Source: HRBIN24 sp035574155
Lineage (GTDB): Bacteria > Chloroflexota > Dehalococcoidia > SM23-28-2 > HRBIN24
Assembly (NCBI GenBank): GCA_035574155.1
Contig: DATLZD010000058.1
Coordinates: forward strand, 1-43,082
DNA: 43,082 nucleotides
Reading direction: 5' to 3'
Both the position numbers and the translations under genes were made by a program. Below, one piece after another: positions 32,194 through 40,255 of the stretch. How positions within the stretch are numbered: position 1 is the stretch's first letter; each line of letters starts with the position of its first letter. Below the pieces are notes generated by a model. It did not search any database. It was not told the DNA's origin and saw only the letters and a program-made list of their open reading frames with translations.

Positions 32194-32688
32194 TCAGCGC
32201 ACGGTGACGGTTATCTCCCTGACCACCGGCGGCTGGAGGGGCGTGTGGTTGTTCTGGACCAGCTGCACGGCCAGCTTGTAGGTGCCGGGCTGCACGTTCG
32301 TCCACGTGTGGGTGGTGGTGGCGGTGGCGTGGTAGGTGCCCTGGGCCGTCACCGCCGGCTGACCGGGAGTGGTGGGCACCTGTTGGTCGGGACGCAAGAT
32401 GTAGAAGTGCACGTGTCCCTGTCCAGGCACCGGCGTCAGGGTGGGCTCCACCACCTGCAGGCCGCTGACCCTGACCTCCACACGGATGTCGCCGGCGGGA
32501 AGGGTGGCGCCGGCGCTGGGCGAGACGATCTCCACCGTGGGGCCGGCAGGAGTGGTGGCAGCGCCCGCTGCCGGCGTCCTCCCTGGCGTGGGCGTCGCCT
32601 CTTCCTCCTCGCAGGCCATGGCCATCAGGCCCAGGGTGAGCACCACCGCCAGGAGAGCCGTTGGTGCCAAGAGACGTCGCAACAGCAT
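32194..32688 (-). CDS. Putative lipoprotein with a C-terminal beta domain
   Basis: A 164-residue exported protein. The signal peptide ends in LMAMAC, so C26 is the likely lipidated residue (alanine at -3 is tolerated but not ideal). A low-complexity linker of Glu, Thr, Pro and Ala (residues 27-50) leads to a beta-rich domain beginning VEIVSPSAGATLPAG and including GHVHFYILR and YHATATTTHTWTNVQPGTYKLAV. This resembles small Ig-like or DUF4399-type domains; I give no function. AAAGGAGGGG precedes ATG 32688. Confidence 0.75.
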   Translation of the reverse strand: MLLRRLLAPTALLAVVLTLGLMAMACEEEEATPTPGRTPAAGAATTPAGPTVEIVSPSAGATLPAGDIRVEVRVSGLQVVEPTLTPVPGQGHVHFYILRPDQQVPTTPGQPAVTAQGTYHATATTTHTWTNVQPGTYKLAVQLVQNNHTPLQPPVVREITVTVR

Positions 32689-32809
32689 AGGGCCCCTCCT
32701 TTCCCAGGCGTTGACTCACCGCTGATACGCACCAGGGCCCTGCGCGGATCTCTTCGGGCAGGCTGGCAGGGGGCGCGGAGGGGCCGGGGGCGACGGCGCC
32801 GTCTGCCGC

Positions 32810-33409
32810 CTAACGCCTTGGGGTAGGCGTGGCCCCGCGCAGGCCGCTGCGGTTGAGCAGGTCCTGCCAGACCGACTCGGGGACCACCACCTGGCGGTCC
32901 ACCGACAAACGCTCGAGCCAGTTCTCGGCGGGAGCATCGTCGGGGACGCCCTTCAGCTGGTCTACCTGCCCCACCGCCTCCAGCACCTCGCCATCGGGCA
33001 GGACCAGCGTCATCACCACTGAGCGGATGGTGAGATCGCGGGGGACCAGGTGCCTCATGCTCAGCCTCAGCAGGGTGGCGATGGCCGAGTTCACCTGGCT
33101 GCGGGCGTCCTGCTGGGCCTGGAGCTGCTGGGTGCTGGAGGGCGAGTCGAAGAAGGTCTCGCGGGGCACGGTGATGACCACCAGGTACTCGGCCCTCGTG
33201 CCGCGGTCGTCCGTCACGATCTCGGCGCTGGGGACGGCCACCACGTCCTTGAACTCCCTGCGGACCACCGAAGCGATGGAGCGGACCCGCTCATCGTTGT
33301 CGTTGCCGCGGATTTCGAACTCGGGGCGGTCGTAGGCCAGCTGACGGGCGCAAGCTGTGGCCAGAAGCGTCGCCGCCAGCAGAACCAGGGCCACCGACCT
33401 GACCGTCAC
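32810..33409 (-). CDS. Putative lipoprotein of unknown function
   Basis: A 199-residue protein with a type II signal peptide; the lipobox LLATAC makes C20 the lipidated residue. The mature part is soluble and mixed alpha/beta, with no family that I recognise; DVVAVPSAEIVTDDRGTRAEYLVVITV and RDLTIRSVVMTLVLPDGEV look like strand-rich segments around a helix. GTG start at 33409 with GAGAGG upstream, 15 bases after the stop of the large AAA gene, so the two are probably co-expressed and act at the same membrane. Confidence 0.72.
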   Translation of the reverse strand: MTVRSVALVLLAATLLATACARQLAYDRPEFEIRGNDNDERVRSIASVVRREFKDVVAVPSAEIVTDDRGTRAEYLVVITVPRETFFDSPSSTQQLQAQQDARSQVNSAIATLLRLSMRHLVPRDLTIRSVVMTLVLPDGEVLEAVGQVDQLKGVPDDAPAENWLERLSVDRQVVVPESVWQDLLNRSGLRGATPTPRR

Positions 33410-33424
33410 GCCTCTCGCCCCCGT

Positions 33425-36082
33425 TTAGAGGGTGCCCGCGCTTGCGGCGTGGGAGCCATCGACGCGCCGGTAGAACGGGTTCTCGGGGGCCACCTCGTCC
33501 TCGGGCCACACGGCCTTGTCCTCCGCCTGCAACGGCTGCAACTCCAGGGTGTCCCACAGCCGCTCCAGGTCGCGGCCCACCAGCTCGTCCTTGGCCAGCA
33601 GCTCCTGGACCACCGGCGGCGCCAGGTCGCGGTTCTTGCGCAGTAGGCGGTAGACGTCCACGAAGGCCTGTCCCAGCAGCACGCACACGTCTTCCCGTTT
33701 GCGGGGCGTCCCCAGGGTCGAGGAGACGAAACCGTTGCTCTCGCTGGGCAGCAGCGGGTGGGTATTGGCCACCGACAGGATGGACTCGCCGATGCGGAGG
33801 TAGCGGCGGCGCTCCTCGGCGCTGCAGCGGCGGGGCACCATCCCGAACAGTCCCACCATGGCTGCGGCGATGCGGGTGGCGTTCTCCAGGTCCTTGGACA
33901 CCCCCGGCTCGTTGTCCTGGAAGAAGAGCCGCTCGGCTACGATGGAGCCCACGCTCACCCGCAGCAGCCCCTCCAGCACGTGTTGGGGCTGGGGGTCGTG
34001 CTCCTCGATGGGCACATGGGCCACCATGCCCAGCGCCTCTCCACGGGGCATGATGGACAGGACGATGGGGCGGTACCACTCGCCGCAGAAGTAGCGCAGG
34101 GGGAGGAAGTGGCCTGCGAACTCATGGTAGGCGGTACGCTCGCGGTTGCGCTCGGTGGTCCGGGTGGGCTTGGCGGTGCCGTGCCGGACCGCCGCCAGGG
34201 ACTCCATCAGGGCGTCCCAGGTGACCCAGGGCTTGTCCCAGTCGGGCTGGTCCAGCTCGTGGCGGTAGCGTTCCCAGAACTTCTGGGAGTCCCTGTCCAG
34301 GGGACGGCCAGCAGCCACCGCCGCCCGTATTTCCTTAAGTCGCTGGATGTGGTCGTGGCGGTAGTTGACGGCGTCGCGGATGACCTGCTCGATCTCGGCC
34401 GGACTCAGGCCCACCGTCACGCGGGCGAACTCGCGGCGCTTCTCCGGGTCGTCCAGGCTGGGGTGGTGGGCCACCTTGGAGAAGTAGAGGGCGGCGATAT
34501 CCTCCCGCTCGGCCTCGCCGGGCGTGGTGAACACCACCGTCTTGCCGAAGCGGCCCGGCCGCCGCATGGCCGGGTCGATGAGATGAGGGCGGTTGGTGGC
34601 GGCGAAGAAGTAGATGTTGTGGGCCGGTGGCCGCGCCGGCGGCAGCCGCAAGTAGACGGTTTTCCCGCCCAGGCGGAGGTAGGGCGGCACGAACAGGACG
34701 TCCAGCAGCTCGTTGACCTTGCTGCGCAGCACCCTCGCCAGCAAGGGCGGCGAGTCCATGCCGTCCAACCAGACCAGGAAGGGGAAGATGGCCAGGGAGA
34801 AACCACCGGCACCGCCGAAGAAGGGGAAGGGGATCATCTGTGGGGCCGTGCGCTCCCTGGGCGGGAACTTACGCTCCCAGAAGGCCTCCCGCGCCGCCGA
34901 GTGGTCGAACATCAGCCCGCAGGGGGATATGCAGCCCATCTCGTCGTAGTCGAAAATGCTCCAGATGCTGGCCGTGCGGCCGGCCGTCCCCTGTGTCGGG
35001 GCCGGCTGCATCCCTCCCCGACGTTGCAGCAACAGCTCCGCCTCGTCGATGAACACCACCGCCCGTCCGAACTCCTTGGCCAGGGCCTCGGCCCGCAGCC
35101 TCATGTAGAGCATCACCAGCACATCGATGGCCAGGAAGGTGGATAGGAAGGCGGAGCCGTTGGTGATGATGATGGGCGCGCTCAAGGTGCTGGCGATGGC
35201 CTTGGCAATAAGGGTCTTGCCCGTCCCCGGCGGCCCCACCATCAGGATGCCCCGTTCGGGGCGCCCGCCCAGCTCCACCAACTTCTGGCCCTCGGCCGAG
35301 GCGAAGATGCGCAGGGCGGTCAGGATCTGGCGCTTGGCCTCCTCCTGGCCCCGCACGTCGTCCATGGACACGCCCCAGGTCGCCTCCCCGGGGCGGATGA
35401 TCTTGATCTGCATCAGGTTGAAGATGGCCAGGGGGCCGAAGAGGATCAGGAAGTTGATGACCATCAGCAGGGGGAAGGTGAGCAGATAGGGGAGCAGGAA
35501 GAGGACGAATTCCGGCCCCAGTCCCAGGGCCATCATAGCCACCGCCACCCCGGCCAGGAGCAGCACTATCAGCAGCAGCCTCGGCAGGAAGAGGGCACCC
35601 AGGGCAGCCATGGCCACCAGGGCCGGGAAGGGGACGATGAACACCTCTCTCGGATAGAGGCCGAAGAAGTGGCGGCCCATGGCAGCGATCCCCACCAGGG
35701 CCAGGGCTATGAGCAGGGCATTCTGGTAGAACACCCGGCGGTTCTTCCAGGCCTGGGCCACGGCTGTGCGCCGCCGCACCTCCTCCAGCGACTGCTGGAA
35801 GACGGCCTGCCGCTCCTCGGGCGAGAGGACAGGTGCCCGCTCCAGCAGCGCGTCCAGATCGGCCCGCTGATAGAGGACGCCCAGGCTGAAGAGGGAGGCA
35901 CAGGCCAGCAGGAAGGAGACCAGGCCGTAGACCAGGGCGCCGAAGAGGGGCGCGTCCGCCAGGAAGTAGGTCACCGCGAAGGCGCCGAACCCCACCGAGA
36001 GGACGAAGGGCACCGTCAGCAATCGGGCCAGGCCCCACAGGGGGCTGGGGGCGCCCCCGCCGGCAGTCGACGCACCCGCCAT
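33425..36082 (-). CDS. FtsH-like membrane AAA+ protein with an atypical M41 zinc motif
   Basis: An 885-residue protein. Residues 1-230 hold about six to eight hydrophobic segments. The AAA module follows: MVGPPGTGKT (Walker A, 281-290), VVFIDEAE (Walker B, 342-349), then an insertion of about 130 residues containing another hydrophobic stretch, and the second-region FFAATNRPHLIDPAMRRPGRFGKTVVF. The C-terminal region resembles the M41 peptidase: LSPAEIEQVIRDAV, GVSKDLENATRIAAAMVG with the third-ligand aspartate, and RGEALGMVAH. The zinc motif reads YHEFAGH (H653, E654, H658), one residue longer than HExxH, so protease activity is doubtful. TATAAT at 36119-36124 is its promoter. It may act as an unfoldase or quality-control factor. 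Confidence 0.84.
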   Translation of the reverse strand: MAGASTAGGGAPSPLWGLARLLTVPFVLSVGFGAFAVTYFLADAPLFGALVYGLVSFLLACASLFSLGVLYQRADLDALLERAPVLSPEERQAVFQQSLEEVRRRTAVAQAWKNRRVFYQNALLIALALVGIAAMGRHFFGLYPREVFIVPFPALVAMAALGALFLPRLLLIVLLLAGVAVAMMALGLGPEFVLFLLPYLLTFPLLMVINFLILFGPLAIFNLMQIKIIRPGEATWGVSMDDVRGQEEAKRQILTALRIFASAEGQKLVELGGRPERGILMVGPPGTGKTLIAKAIASTLSAPIIITNGSAFLSTFLAIDVLVMLYMRLRAEALAKEFGRAVVFIDEAELLLQRRGGMQPAPTQGTAGRTASIWSIFDYDEMGCISPCGLMFDHSAAREAFWERKFPPRERTAPQMIPFPFFGGAGGFSLAIFPFLVWLDGMDSPPLLARVLRSKVNELLDVLFVPPYLRLGGKTVYLRLPPARPPAHNIYFFAATNRPHLIDPAMRRPGRFGKTVVFTTPGEAEREDIAALYFSKVAHHPSLDDPEKRREFARVTVGLSPAEIEQVIRDAVNYRHDHIQRLKEIRAAVAAGRPLDRDSQKFWERYRHELDQPDWDKPWVTWDALMESLAAVRHGTAKPTRTTERNRERTAYHEFAGHFLPLRYFCGEWYRPIVLSIMPRGEALGMVAHVPIEEHDPQPQHVLEGLLRVSVGSIVAERLFFQDNEPGVSKDLENATRIAAAMVGLFGMVPRRCSAEERRRYLRIGESILSVANTHPLLPSESNGFVSSTLGTPRKREDVCVLLGQAFVDVYRLLRKNRDLAPPVVQELLAKDELVGRDLERLWDTLELQPLQAEDKAVWPEDEVAPENPFYRRVDGSHAASAGTL

Positions 36083-36118
36083 CGCCAGCTCCCGCCGCCG
36101 TCCCTATCGAGTGTATCG

Positions 36119-36124
36119 ATTATA
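36119..36124 (-). promoter_or_regulatory. -10 box of the AAA gene
   Basis: TATAAT on the minus strand, about 37 bases before ATG 36082, with a GGGAG ribosome site in between. No good -35 box at 16-18 bases. Confidence 0.5.
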
Positions 36125-36178
36125 CAACGCCTTGGGCAGTTATGGGCGTCTTCCCGCAGGAGCGCCGGCAACTGGACC

Positions 36179-37204
36179 CTAGGCCAGGCGGCGGAAGGTC
36201 TGGAGGATGTCGTAGCCGGTGATGGCCCGCGACTTCTCGGCCATGCTGGTCAGGTAGTCGGCGCTCACCTTGCCCGCCTGCACCCCCTTGGCCAGCACCA
36301 TCAGCTTGATCTTGGCCGAGGCCTCGTCCTCGAACTCGTTGGTGACGGGGTTGATCATGGAGCCCCCGCCCAGGCGGTAGTAGGCCTCCAGGGCCTCCTT
36401 GGCCTTTTCGATCTCCTGGTCGCTGGGCGTGAAGACCTCGTTGACGACGTCCACCTGCGAGGGGTGGATGACCCACGCCCCGTCCATACCCACGTTGGCC
36501 GCTATCTGGTTCTTGCGCCGCAGGCCCTCTCGGATGCGTTCCGCCTCCTCCGGCGGGGTGTCGCGGCGCACGATGTCAGGGTAGACGCAGTCGATGGCGT
36601 GCAGGCCGGCCGCCTTGGCCGCCACTACCACCGCCTGCTTGGCGTAGAGGAAGTTGGTCTGGTCGCCGCCGAACTCGCCCACGCCCAGGGTGGCGGCGAA
36701 GTCGGCGATGCCGAAGATGAGGCCCACCATGCGGTCGGAGGCGGTGGCGATCTCGTAGGCCTGAAGGAGCGCCTGGGGGGTCTCGATGAGCACCTCCATC
36801 TGGACCCGCGTCTTCCAGCCCCCTTGCTGCTCCAGGGCGTCCAGCAGGCGGGACACGTAACGGATGTCGTCAGGGCCGTAGACCTTAGGCAGGATGATGC
36901 CGTGGAAGCGGTCCGGTGCCCCCAGCATCACCGCCTCCAGGTCACCCAGGAAGAAGGGGGAGCGGATGTTGTTGGGGCGCACCGTCACCACCTTGTTGCC
37001 GAAGTCGACGGTGTTGAGGGCCTCCACCATGACCTTGCGGCTGGGCTCCCCTTTGAACTCGTAAGGACAGGCATCCTCGAAGTCGGCCATCACCAGGTCG
37101 GCGTTGGTGGCGGCGGCGTTCTCGTGCATGCGCAGGGTGTGACAGGGGTAGGTCAGCTCGGTTCGGGGGATGACGAAGCGCCCCTGCTTCTCCAGCACAT
37201 ACAT
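36179..37204 (-). CDS. HpcH/HpaI aldolase-citrate lyase family CoA-ester lyase
   Basis: A 341-residue TIM-barrel lyase: VIPRTELTYPCHTLRMHENAA near the start, ADLVMADFEDACP with metal-binding aspartate/glutamate, VTVRPNNIRSPFFLGD, ILPKVYGPDDI, and the glutamate in QMEVLIETPQALLQAYEIA. It probably cleaves or forms a malyl-CoA, methylmalyl-CoA or citramalyl-CoA type ester; the exact substrate is open. GCAGGAGGTGCTGCC precedes ATG 37204. It is divergent from a crotonase gene, and the 144-base gap holds palindromes at 37228-37252. Confidence 0.85.
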   Translation of the reverse strand: MYVLEKQGRFVIPRTELTYPCHTLRMHENAAATNADLVMADFEDACPYEFKGEPSRKVMVEALNTVDFGNKVVTVRPNNIRSPFFLGDLEAVMLGAPDRFHGIILPKVYGPDDIRYVSRLLDALEQQGGWKTRVQMEVLIETPQALLQAYEIATASDRMVGLIFGIADFAATLGVGEFGGDQTNFLYAKQAVVVAAKAAGLHAIDCVYPDIVRRDTPPEEAERIREGLRRKNQIAANVGMDGAWVIHPSQVDVVNEVFTPSDQEIEKAKEALEAYYRLGGGSMINPVTNEFEDEASAKIKLMVLAKGVQAGKVSADYLTSMAEKSRAITGYDILQTFRRLA

Positions 37205-37227
37205 GGCAGCACCTCCTGCGGTAGTGG

Positions 37228-37252
37228 CGCTAGCGCAGGGCCATAGGCCCTG
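37228..37252. repeat. Two adjoining palindromes in the lyase 5' leader
   Basis: GCGCTAGCGC (37228-37237) is a perfect palindrome. It adjoins CAGGGCC-ATA-GGCCCTG (37236-37252), a perfect 7-3-7 inverted repeat. They lie 24-48 bases upstream of the lyase ATG on the minus strand. They could be an operator or leader hairpins. Confidence 0.45.
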
Positions 37253-37320
37253 GGTATCCCTGTCCTAGTAGAGCATAAACGGCCCACCTGGCGCCAGAGG
37301 CGGCGCATCGAGGGACGAGA

Positions 37321-37332
37321 GGCCTATAATGG
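37321..37332 (+). promoter_or_regulatory. GGYCTATAATSG promoter element of the crotonase gene
   Basis: GGCCTATAATGG with TATAAT at 37325-37330. ATG 37349 lies 18 bases after the box, with GGGGAG between. No -35 box. Confidence 0.55.
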
Positions 37333-37348
37333 ACGCAAGCGTGGGGAG

Positions 37349-38110
37349 ATGGCCTTGCAGTCCCAGGAGCTATTGGTAGAGAGGGAGGGGGCGGTGGCGC
37401 TCCTGCGCCTGAACCGCCCCGACAAGCACAACGCCCTGGGCAGACGCCTGTCCGAGGACCTCTGCGCCGCCCTGGAGGCCCTTGAGGCCGACGACGGGGT
37501 GAAGGCCGTCGTCATCACCGGGGCGGGCGAGCGGGCCTTCTGCGCTGGGGCCGACATGGCGGAACAGATGGCCGACCCTGACATGCCCCAGGCCACCGGC
37601 CGCGCCTTAGCCAGGGTGCTGCGCTTCCCCAAGCCCACCATCGCCGCCGTCAACGGCTACGCCTACGGTGGCGGCGCCCTGCTGGCCATCAACTGCGACC
37701 TGCGCCTCGCCTCGCCCAATGCCCGCTTCCGCTTCGTGGGCGTCAGCTACGGCCTGGTGGTGGGAGCAGCCCAGCTCCCCCGCATCGTCGGCCTCCCCAG
37801 GGCCAAGGAGCTGGTGTTCACCGCCCGCGTCGTGGAGGCGGACGAGGCCCTGCGCCTGGGACTGGTGGACCGCCTCGTCCCCCAGGACAAGCTGCTGGAG
37901 GAGGCGCTCGCCCTGGCCCAGCAGATAGCCGCCCACCCCCTGCGCGCCCTCATGGCCTCCAAGGAGGTGCTGGACCTGGCTGTGGACAACCGCCAGGCGT
38001 TGCTGAGGGAAGCCGAGGTCAACCAGGCCCTGCGCCAGGGGGAAGAGCACAGGGAGCTGTTCCGGCGGGCCGCCCAGCGGGTCACAGGCCGAGACGCTCC
38101 CCCCCAATGA
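37349..38110 (+). CDS. Crotonase-fold protein lacking the usual hydratase glutamates
   Basis: A 253-residue enoyl-CoA hydratase/isomerase-family protein: LNRPDKHNALGRRLSEDL, GERAFCAGADMAEQM and VNGYAYGGGALLAINCDLRLA. The CoA and oxyanion-hole parts are intact. At the places of the two catalytic glutamates of true hydratases the sequence reads GGGALLA instead of GGGxEL, and VGVSYGLVVGAAQ instead of xPExxLGxxPGxG. It may thus be an isomerase, thioesterase, decarboxylase or other crotonase-fold enzyme. It is divergent from the CoA-ester lyase, which suggests a shared acyl-CoA pathway. Confidence 0.84.
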   Translation: MALQSQELLVEREGAVALLRLNRPDKHNALGRRLSEDLCAALEALEADDGVKAVVITGAGERAFCAGADMAEQMADPDMPQATGRALARVLRFPKPTIAAVNGYAYGGGALLAINCDLRLASPNARFRFVGVSYGLVVGAAQLPRIVGLPRAKELVFTARVVEADEALRLGLVDRLVPQDKLLEEALALAQQIAAHPLRALMASKEVLDLAVDNRQALLREAEVNQALRQGEEHRELFRRAAQRVTGRDAPPQ

Positions 38111-38147
38111 ACGGTCAACCCCCGCGTTCGCCCTTTGGATGGGTGGG

Positions 38148-38159
38148 GGTCTATAATGG
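38148..38159 (+). promoter_or_regulatory. GGYCTATAATSG promoter element of the AhbA/AhbB-like gene
   Basis: GGTCTATAATGG with TATAAT at 38152-38157, 36 bases before ATG 38194 and upstream of GAGGAGG. Confidence 0.55.
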
Positions 38160-38193
38160 GCGTGGAAGGTATCAGTGTGGGCCGAGGAGGAAC

Positions 38194-39324
38194 ATGACCA
38201 CCGCTAACGTCCCGGTGACGGTGGACGACCCCATCAACGTGGCCATCCTGTCCGTGTCCGAGGACCGGTTGCAGGGCTTCCTGCGGGACCCGTTGGGGGA
38301 GATAGCCCGTCGGACCGGCCTCCCCGTCGAGACGGTGGTCGAGCGGATCCGGGCCATGCTGGCGGCGGGGACCATCCGCCGCGTGCGCCAGACCCTCGTC
38401 ACCACCAACCTGGCCCACGGTGCCCTGGTGGCCTGGGAGGTGCCCCAGGACCGCCTGCACGCCGCCTTCGACTTCATGGCGCAGGAGGACCCCTTCAGCG
38501 GGCACGTGGTCATCCGCACCACCGATGTGGCCAGCCCCGGCTCCACCTACAAGCTGTGGACGACGGTGAAGGTGCCTCAGGGCTTCTCGCTAGAGAAGCA
38601 CTGCCAGCTGCTGGCCGAAAGGGTGGGCGCCCTGCGTTTCCGCATCATGCCGGCCAAGGCACTGTTCGTGTTGGGGGTGGGGCACACCCGTCGGCGCGGG
38701 CTGCAGCCGGGCGCCAAGTCCGATGCCCCCGCCCGAGTGCACTGGATCGAGGAGGAGCAGCTCAGCGACCTGGAGTGGCGGGTCCTGGGCGCCCTGAAGC
38801 GGGAGTTCCGCCCCGACGAGATCGTGCCCGACATCTGGCGGGCGCGGGCCCAGGAGGCAGGGGTCAGCCTGGAGACCTTCTACCAGGTGGCCGAGGCCCT
38901 GGACCGTCGCGGCCTGGTGGGGCGCTTCTCCACCTTCCTTGAGCACTACAAGCCGGTGGCGGGCGGGCAGCGGGTGGCCCGCTACAACGCCCTTTTCCAC
39001 TGGGCGGTGCCGCCGGGCCTGGAGGTCAAGGCGGGGCAGGAGATAGGACGCCACCACATCCTCACCCACTGCTACTGGCGGGAAGCGGGGCCCGAGTTCC
39101 ACAACGTGAACCTGATGGCGGTGGCCCATGGGCAGGAGAAGGACTGGCTGCTGGCCCACAAGGAGGCCATCGACCGGCACCTGGCCGAGATGGGAATACC
39201 CGTGCTCTACACGAACGTGTTCTGGGGCGGCCGCAGCGAGATCAAGCCATCGGAGATCTTCCCCGCAGCCTACGCGGACTGGTGCCAGCGCATGGGCGTA
39301 GACCCCGAGGCCATGCGCAACTGA
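38194..39324 (+). CDS. Fused Lrp/AsnC-like protein resembling siroheme decarboxylase AhbA plus AhbB
   Basis: A 376-residue protein with two repeats of a winged-helix plus AsnC-type ligand domain. The first half has EIARRTGLPVETVVERIRAMLAAGTIRRV and ends with YKLWTTVKVPQ...SLEKH and LRFRIMPAKALFVLGVG, close to AhbA. The second half has LSDLEWRVLGALKREF, GRFSTFLEHYKPV, RYNALFHWAVP and HILTHCYWREAGPEFHNVNLMAVAHG, close to AhbB. AhbA/AhbB remove two carboxyl groups from siroheme in the alternative haem pathway and are usually separate subunits. AHILTHCY-like histidine is kept only in the second half. A transcription-factor role remains possible. ATG 38194 follows GAGGAGG; the open frame upstream is not used. 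Confidence 0.72.
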   Translation: MTTANVPVTVDDPINVAILSVSEDRLQGFLRDPLGEIARRTGLPVETVVERIRAMLAAGTIRRVRQTLVTTNLAHGALVAWEVPQDRLHAAFDFMAQEDPFSGHVVIRTTDVASPGSTYKLWTTVKVPQGFSLEKHCQLLAERVGALRFRIMPAKALFVLGVGHTRRRGLQPGAKSDAPARVHWIEEEQLSDLEWRVLGALKREFRPDEIVPDIWRARAQEAGVSLETFYQVAEALDRRGLVGRFSTFLEHYKPVAGGQRVARYNALFHWAVPPGLEVKAGQEIGRHHILTHCYWREAGPEFHNVNLMAVAHGQEKDWLLAHKEAIDRHLAEMGIPVLYTNVFWGGRSEIKPSEIFPAAYADWCQRMGVDPEAMRN

Positions 39325-39352
39325 CCGGATCGGGGGAGGGGAGGCCGGGGCC

Positions 39353-40255
39353 ATGCAGGTGGGTGCCTTTGAGGTGGTGGACCCCCTACCCGACCTGGAG
39401 CGCCCCACCCTCATACTGGCGCTGCAGCCCTGGATCGATGTGGGGTCGGTGGGCACCATGGCCCTCGCCTTCCTGGAGGAGGCCTGGGGCGCCCAGCCCT
39501 TGGCCCACCTCTCCCGTCCCGGCCTTTTCTACGACTTCACCCGCTACCGGCCCAACCTCTACCGGCGCGGTGACCGCCGAGAGGTGACGGTGCCCAACAC
39601 CTTCGTCCGCTGGTGCCGGTCCCAGGGCCAGGCCTGGCTCCTGGTGCACGCCCTGGAGCCCCACAGCCACGGCGAGGACTACGTCGACTCGCTAGTGGAG
39701 CTCATGTCGCGCCTGGGGGTGGCCCGCTACTGCCTCATCGGCAGCTACTACGGGCCTGTCCCCCACACGCGGCCCCTGGTGATCACCGGCTCCGCCTCGG
39801 AGCCGGACCTGCTGGAGAGGATGCGACGGGCAGGGGTGCGCGAGAGCCGCTACGAGGGGCCCACCACCATCCTGACCCTGGCCACGGAGCAGGCCCGCAG
39901 CCGGGGCGTGGAGGCCCTCTCGCTGCTGGTCCAGGTGCCCGCCTACGCCCAGCTGGAGAGGGACTACCGCGGGCTGGTGGAGCTGCTGCAGGCCCTGGGA
40001 CGGGTGCTGGAGGTATCGCTGCCGCTGGAGCGGCTGTGGCAGGAGGCCGAGCGGCAGTACGGGGCCCTGGACGAACAGGTACGGCGCGACCCCCGCCTCA
40101 AGGCATGGGTCGAGGACCTGGAGCGGGCCTACGACCAAGAGCTGGCCAGCGAGGCCCCCTCTGAGCCGCCACCCCTCTCGCCAGAGCTGGAGCGCCTGCT
40201 GGAAGACATCGAGCGGCGGTGGGAGGGACCACCGCCGCCGGGCACCCCGTCCTAG
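39353..40255 (+). CDS. PAC2 family protein
   Basis: A 300-residue protein of the PAC2 (proteasome assembly chaperone 2-like) family: PTLILALQPWIDVGSVGTMAL at the start, LVHALEPH, VARYCLIGSYYGPVPHTRP, and GPTTILTLATEQARSRGVEALSLLVQVPAYAQ, which matches the conserved GLLG/P-YAQ part of the family. The last 60 residues are a charged helical tail. In bacteria the function is unknown and no proteasome genes are in view. It starts 28 bases after the AhbA/AhbB-like gene, with GGGGAGGGGAGG upstream, and is probably co-transcribed with it. Confidence 0.82.
   Translation: MQVGAFEVVDPLPDLERPTLILALQPWIDVGSVGTMALAFLEEAWGAQPLAHLSRPGLFYDFTRYRPNLYRRGDRREVTVPNTFVRWCRSQGQAWLLVHALEPHSHGEDYVDSLVELMSRLGVARYCLIGSYYGPVPHTRPLVITGSASEPDLLERMRRAGVRESRYEGPTTILTLATEQARSRGVEALSLLVQVPAYAQLERDYRGLVELLQALGRVLEVSLPLERLWQEAERQYGALDEQVRRDPRLKAWVEDLERAYDQELASEAPSEPPPLSPELERLLEDIERRWEGPPPPGTPS

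Noticed and set aside
31312..32826. A 504-codon plus-strand open frame across the serine protease and lipoprotein genes
   Set aside because: The opposite strand carries a signal peptide, lipobox and protease motifs with ribosome sites; this frame has none.
35669..37246. A 525-codon plus-strand open frame across the AAA and CoA-ester lyase genes
   Set aside because: It is the complement of real genes; its composition is repetitive and no motif is recognisable.
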